Source: JANOYC01 sp031428675 (GTDB lineage Bacteria > Actinomycetota > Actinomycetes > Actinomycetales > Microbacteriaceae). Taken from it: a stretch of 9,163 nt of DNA. Every line of letters begins with the position of its first letter. The stretch's first letter is position 1. The stretch is from positions 1 to 9,163 of the forward strand of contig JANOYC010000022.1 in the NCBI GenBank assembly GCA_031428675.1, in the 5' to 3' direction. Below are positions 7,040-9,163 of the stretch, piece by piece. Made by a program: the position numbers and the translations under genes. The notes under the pieces were generated by a model. That model had not been told where the DNA came from. It worked only from the letters and a program-made list of their open reading frames with translations, and made no database searches.

Positions 7040-7996
7040 GTGGATACCATTCCGGCAATTGGCGGGCTCACCTTTGCATCCGATCTACGGGCGCTCGGAA
7101 TCGATGACCGGGCTTATCGTCGAGCAGTGGAACGCGGTAGCGCGATCCGCGTCCATCGCGGCGCCTATGTCAGCAATGACGTCTGGTCTGCGCTAGACGA
7201 CCGTGGGCGGTATGCGCTCACGGTGAGGGCCGCGGCGCTCGCGAGTAGCTCGCGCCCGATCGTGAGCCACGTTTCAGCCGCGGCGCTCTGGGGCGTGCCG
7301 CTGGTGGGTCCCTCCCCGTCCCGCGTGCACGTGCTCTCGTCGATCGCGGCGGGCACCAGGTCCGAGGGGCGATTTCGGCGCCACGCGTCATCGAGACCCG
7401 ACTTCGAGTTGTCCGAGATCGACGGGGTGCGACTAACCGGATTCGACCGTACCCTGGTCGAGATCGCAGCCGTGGAGCCGCTAAGCGTTGCAGTCGTGGC
7501 GTTGGACTGGGCACTTGCGCCGGCCGCAGCGAGGCGCCCCCATCCGACAACGAGCAAACCGACGCTCGCACGCTGCGTCGACGAACTCGATTTGGGCAGA
7601 AGCCGACGGCGAGCGGAACGCGCGATCGAGTTTGCGGACGGACGATCCGGTTCTCCCGGAGAATCGATGAGCCGAGTCCTGATAATGGAACTTGGATTTC
7701 CGGTGCCGGAACTCCAGCAAGAGTTCCGAGATCGGCGGGGACTCATCGGCTTCGCCGACTTCTGGTGGCCCCGCGCCAATCTCATCGGCGAGTTCGACGG
7801 CGTGGCGAAGTACGTTCGAGACGAGTTCACTCGCGGGCAGTCAGTGGCCGACATGGTCATTCGAGAGAAGAATCGTGAGAACAGGTTGAGGGCGCTCGGG
7901 CACGGCGTCGTGCGGTGGGACTGGGAAACCGCATCCAACCCGGCCCGCTTGCGCGAGCAGTTGCGTGCGGCCGGGCTCCCGTCGATTCGACGGTGA
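7040..7996 (+). CDS. AbiEi-like winged-helix protein with C-terminal Vsr/DUF559-like PD-(D/E)XK domain, function unknown
   Basis: The protein has 318 residues. Residues about 8-48 (YRRAVERGSAIRVHRGAYV) match the small winged-helix start seen in AbiEi-type antitoxin-domain proteins. The middle (about 55-145) continues that family, with SHVSAAALWGVPL and TGFDRTLVEIA. The last third resembles Vsr/DUF559 nuclease folds: a helix with GESMSRVLIMELGFPVPE (207-224), strand FADFWWP (238-244) with Asp240, then LIGEFDGVAKY (248-258) with Glu251, Asp253 and Lys257, a Lys/Arg-rich helix KNRENRLRALGHGVVRW (277-293), and a strand. Nuclease-like acidic residues are therefore present, but activity is unproven. 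The start is GTG 7040, the only start in this frame after the upstream stop, and no good SD precedes it. No cognate AbiEii nucleotidyltransferase toxin is adjacent, so this is not a visible type IV toxin-antitoxin pair. Similar orphans are common in actinobacteria. Confidence 0.75.
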   Translation: MDTIPAIGGLTFASDLRALGIDDRAYRRAVERGSAIRVHRGAYVSNDVWSALDDRGRYALTVRAAALASSSRPIVSHVSAAALWGVPLVGPSPSRVHVLSSIAAGTRSEGRFRRHASSRPDFELSEIDGVRLTGFDRTLVEIAAVEPLSVAVVALDWALAPAAARRPHPTTSKPTLARCVDELDLGRSRRRAERAIEFADGRSGSPGESMSRVLIMELGFPVPELQQEFRDRRGLIGFADFWWPRANLIGEFDGVAKYVRDEFTRGQSVADMVIREKNRENRLRALGHGVVRWDWETASNPARLREQLRAAGLPSIRR

Positions 7997-8094
7997 CTCG
8001 CTCGTGGCGACAGAGGCTCGCGGCGATCGGGGCCAGTTCGGCTAACGACGGCGGCCGCGGCGGACCGGATGCGCCGAACCCGCCCGGCGGCGCG

Positions 8095-9163
8095 TTACGA
8101 GAGCGCGGCGATGCGGCGCACGGCGTCGGTCAGCATGTCGGGCGAGCAGGCGAAGTTGAGGCGCACGTGCCCGATACCCTCGGCGCCGAACTCCGGGCCC
8201 GGATTGAGCGCCACCCGGGCGTCGGCGAGGATGCGCGCGGCCGGGTCGTCGCCCCATCCGAGCGCGCGAAGGTCGATCCAGGCGAGGTAACCGGCGGTCG
8301 GGTCAGCGAGCCGAGCGGCAGGGAGATGCTCGGCGAGCAGGGTCGAGAGCAGCCGCCGATTCTCCACGATCGCGTCGATCGCACCGTCGAGCCAAGGCTC
8401 GCCGAGCGAGAACGCCGCCGTGTTCCCGAGCAGCCCCATGATGCTCGTGCGCCAGGTGACCGCGGGCGGCATCCGGTCGAGGATGACGGCGCTCGCGTCG
8501 TCACCGGCGATGATCATGGCGCACTTCAAACCGGCGAGGTTCCAGCCCTTACTCGCCGAGGTGACGCACACGCCGTGACTGCGTGCGGCATCCGATACCG
8601 AGAGGAACGGCGTGAAACTCGCGTCGGGGTGGATGAGCGGAGCGTGTACCTCGTCGCTGATGACGAGCGCACCGTAGCGAGCGGCGAGTTCGGCGAGGGC
8701 GGCGAGCTCTGAGGCGGAGTGCACGAGTCCGAGCGGGTTGTGCGGATTGCACAGCAGCAGGGCGCGGGCCCCCGCGGCGAAGGCGCGCTCGATCTCGGCG
8801 AGGTCGAGCGCCCAGTCGCCGGCCGCAGACCCGGCCGTGCCGCCGGCCGCAAACCCGGCCGCAGACCCGGCCGCAGACCCGGCCTCACCGGTTACCTCGG
8901 CTCCGGCGCGCTGCACGAGCGGCACGCGCTCCACCACGCCGCCCGCCTCCGCGACGATCCCGTAGAACGGCGGATAAACGGGTGGAGTAACGATCACTGC
9001 ATCACCGGGGGTGATCGCCGCCCGCAACGTTTCGACGATCGCGACGCTCACGTCAGAGGTCGTGCGGATGCGCGACGGCTCGACAGTCCACCCCCACCGC
9101 CCGGCGGCGAACGACGCAAACGCCGGCGCGAGCGCTCCGGGCCCCACGGCGTAGCCGGTGTCG
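8095..9163 (-). CDS. MalY/PatB-type PLP-dependent aminotransferase (C-S beta-lyase), 5' partial
   Basis: The frame runs in from the window's right edge (first visible residues DTGYAVGPGALAP) and ends at TAA 8097-8095, with 355 visible residues. The family is about 390, so roughly 35 N-terminal residues are missing. A GTG at 9147 lies within the conserved region and is not the start. Fold type I landmarks are PGDAVIVTPPVYPPFYG, LLCNPHNPLG, LVISDEVHAPLIH and SASKGWNLAGLKCAMI, where the PLP-binding Lys is codon 8550-8548. This combination marks MalY/PatB proteins, which cleave cystathionine- or cysteine-type C-S bonds and sometimes act as regulators. A general aminotransferase role is also possible. 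An in-frame 12-bp repeat inserts a Gly/Ala-rich linker (GSAA units) between the segment VVERVPLVQR and DWALDLAEIERAF. It converges on the upstream winged-helix/nuclease gene with a 98-nt gap. Confidence 0.9.
   Translation of the reverse strand, partial: DTGYAVGPGALAPAFASFAAGRWGWTVEPSRIRTTSDVSVAIVETLRAAITPGDAVIVTPPVYPPFYGIVAEAGGVVERVPLVQRAGAEVTGEAGSAAGSAAGFAAGGTAGSAAGDWALDLAEIERAFAAGARALLLCNPHNPLGLVHSASELAALAELAARYGALVISDEVHAPLIHPDASFTPFLSVSDAARSHGVCVTSASKGWNLAGLKCAMIIAGDDASAVILDRMPPAVTWRTSIMGLLGNTAAFSLGEPWLDGAIDAIVENRRLLSTLLAEHLPAARLADPTAGYLAWIDLRALGWGDDPAARILADARVALNPGPEFGAEGIGHVRLNFACSPDMLTDAVRRIAALS
8825..8884. repeat. Five-unit 12-bp tandem repeat inside the aminotransferase gene
   Basis: Five head-to-tail 12-mers occupy 8825-8884. 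Units 1, 4 and 5 are identical (GCAGACCCGGCC on the plus strand), unit 3 differs by one base, and unit 2 is diverged but keeps the CCGGCC end. The bases just before (8813-8824) also end in CCGGCC and may be a decayed sixth unit. The unit is a multiple of three, so copy-number change keeps the reading frame. On the coding (minus) strand it encodes GSAA, GSAA, GFAA, GGTA, GSAA. Confidence 0.9.

Noticed and set aside
7165..7938. A 257-codon minus-strand Ser/Arg-rich ORF opposite the winged-helix/nuclease gene.
   Set aside because: The plus-strand product has recognisable domains. This frame has none.
8071..8093. A 6-bp hairpin near the 3' end of the aminotransferase gene as its terminator.
   Set aside because: Short stem, 11-nt loop and no T run on either strand. 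Expected by chance at this GC content.

Overview
The window is high-GC chromosomal DNA with long overlapping ORFs, short gene gaps and Shine-Dalgarno-led genes. The protein content and the frequent GCATCC/GGATGC hexamer suggest an actinobacterium, probably of the Microbacteriaceae type. This placement is an inference from style, because no rRNA or tRNA gene is present.

Layout. (1) 1-1002, plus strand: the 3' part of a periplasmic-binding-protein-type solute receptor (LivK family), whose start lies outside the window. (2) 1003-1109: a short convergent gap holding two strong hairpins, each followed by a T-rich stretch on the opposite strand, which look like two back-to-back terminators. (3) 1110 to about 5048 (or 5129), minus strand: a compact livH-livM-livG-livF operon with overlaps or very short gaps, encoding two membrane permeases and two ATPases. 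(4) About 5049-5323: a divergent control region. (5) 5324-6826, plus strand: guaB, IMP dehydrogenase, complete with two CBS domains and the catalytic Cys. (6) 6827-7039: a gap with a hairpin over the guaB stop. (7) 7040-7996, plus strand: a lone protein with an AbiEi-like winged helix at its N-terminus and a Vsr/DUF559-like PD-(D/E)XK nuclease fold at its C-terminus. (8) 8095-9163, minus strand: a MalY/PatB-type PLP aminotransferase/C-S lyase, missing its N-terminus at the window edge, carrying an in-frame 12-bp tandem repeat.

How the genes fit together. The receptor and LivHMGF most likely form one hydrophobic amino acid uptake transporter, although they are transcribed toward each other rather than as one operon. 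GuaB makes XMP for guanine nucleotide synthesis and is a housekeeping neighbour. The aminotransferase may act in sulfur amino acid metabolism, and the winged-helix/nuclease protein is an accessory gene of unknown role.

The most unusual object is LivH. It carries a signal peptide and a secreted carboxypeptidase-regulatory/Cna-B-like beta-sandwich domain in front of the ordinary permease. No complete novel multi-gene system is evident. The best leads are this fusion, the tandem repeat in the aminotransferase and the orphan nuclease-like protein.
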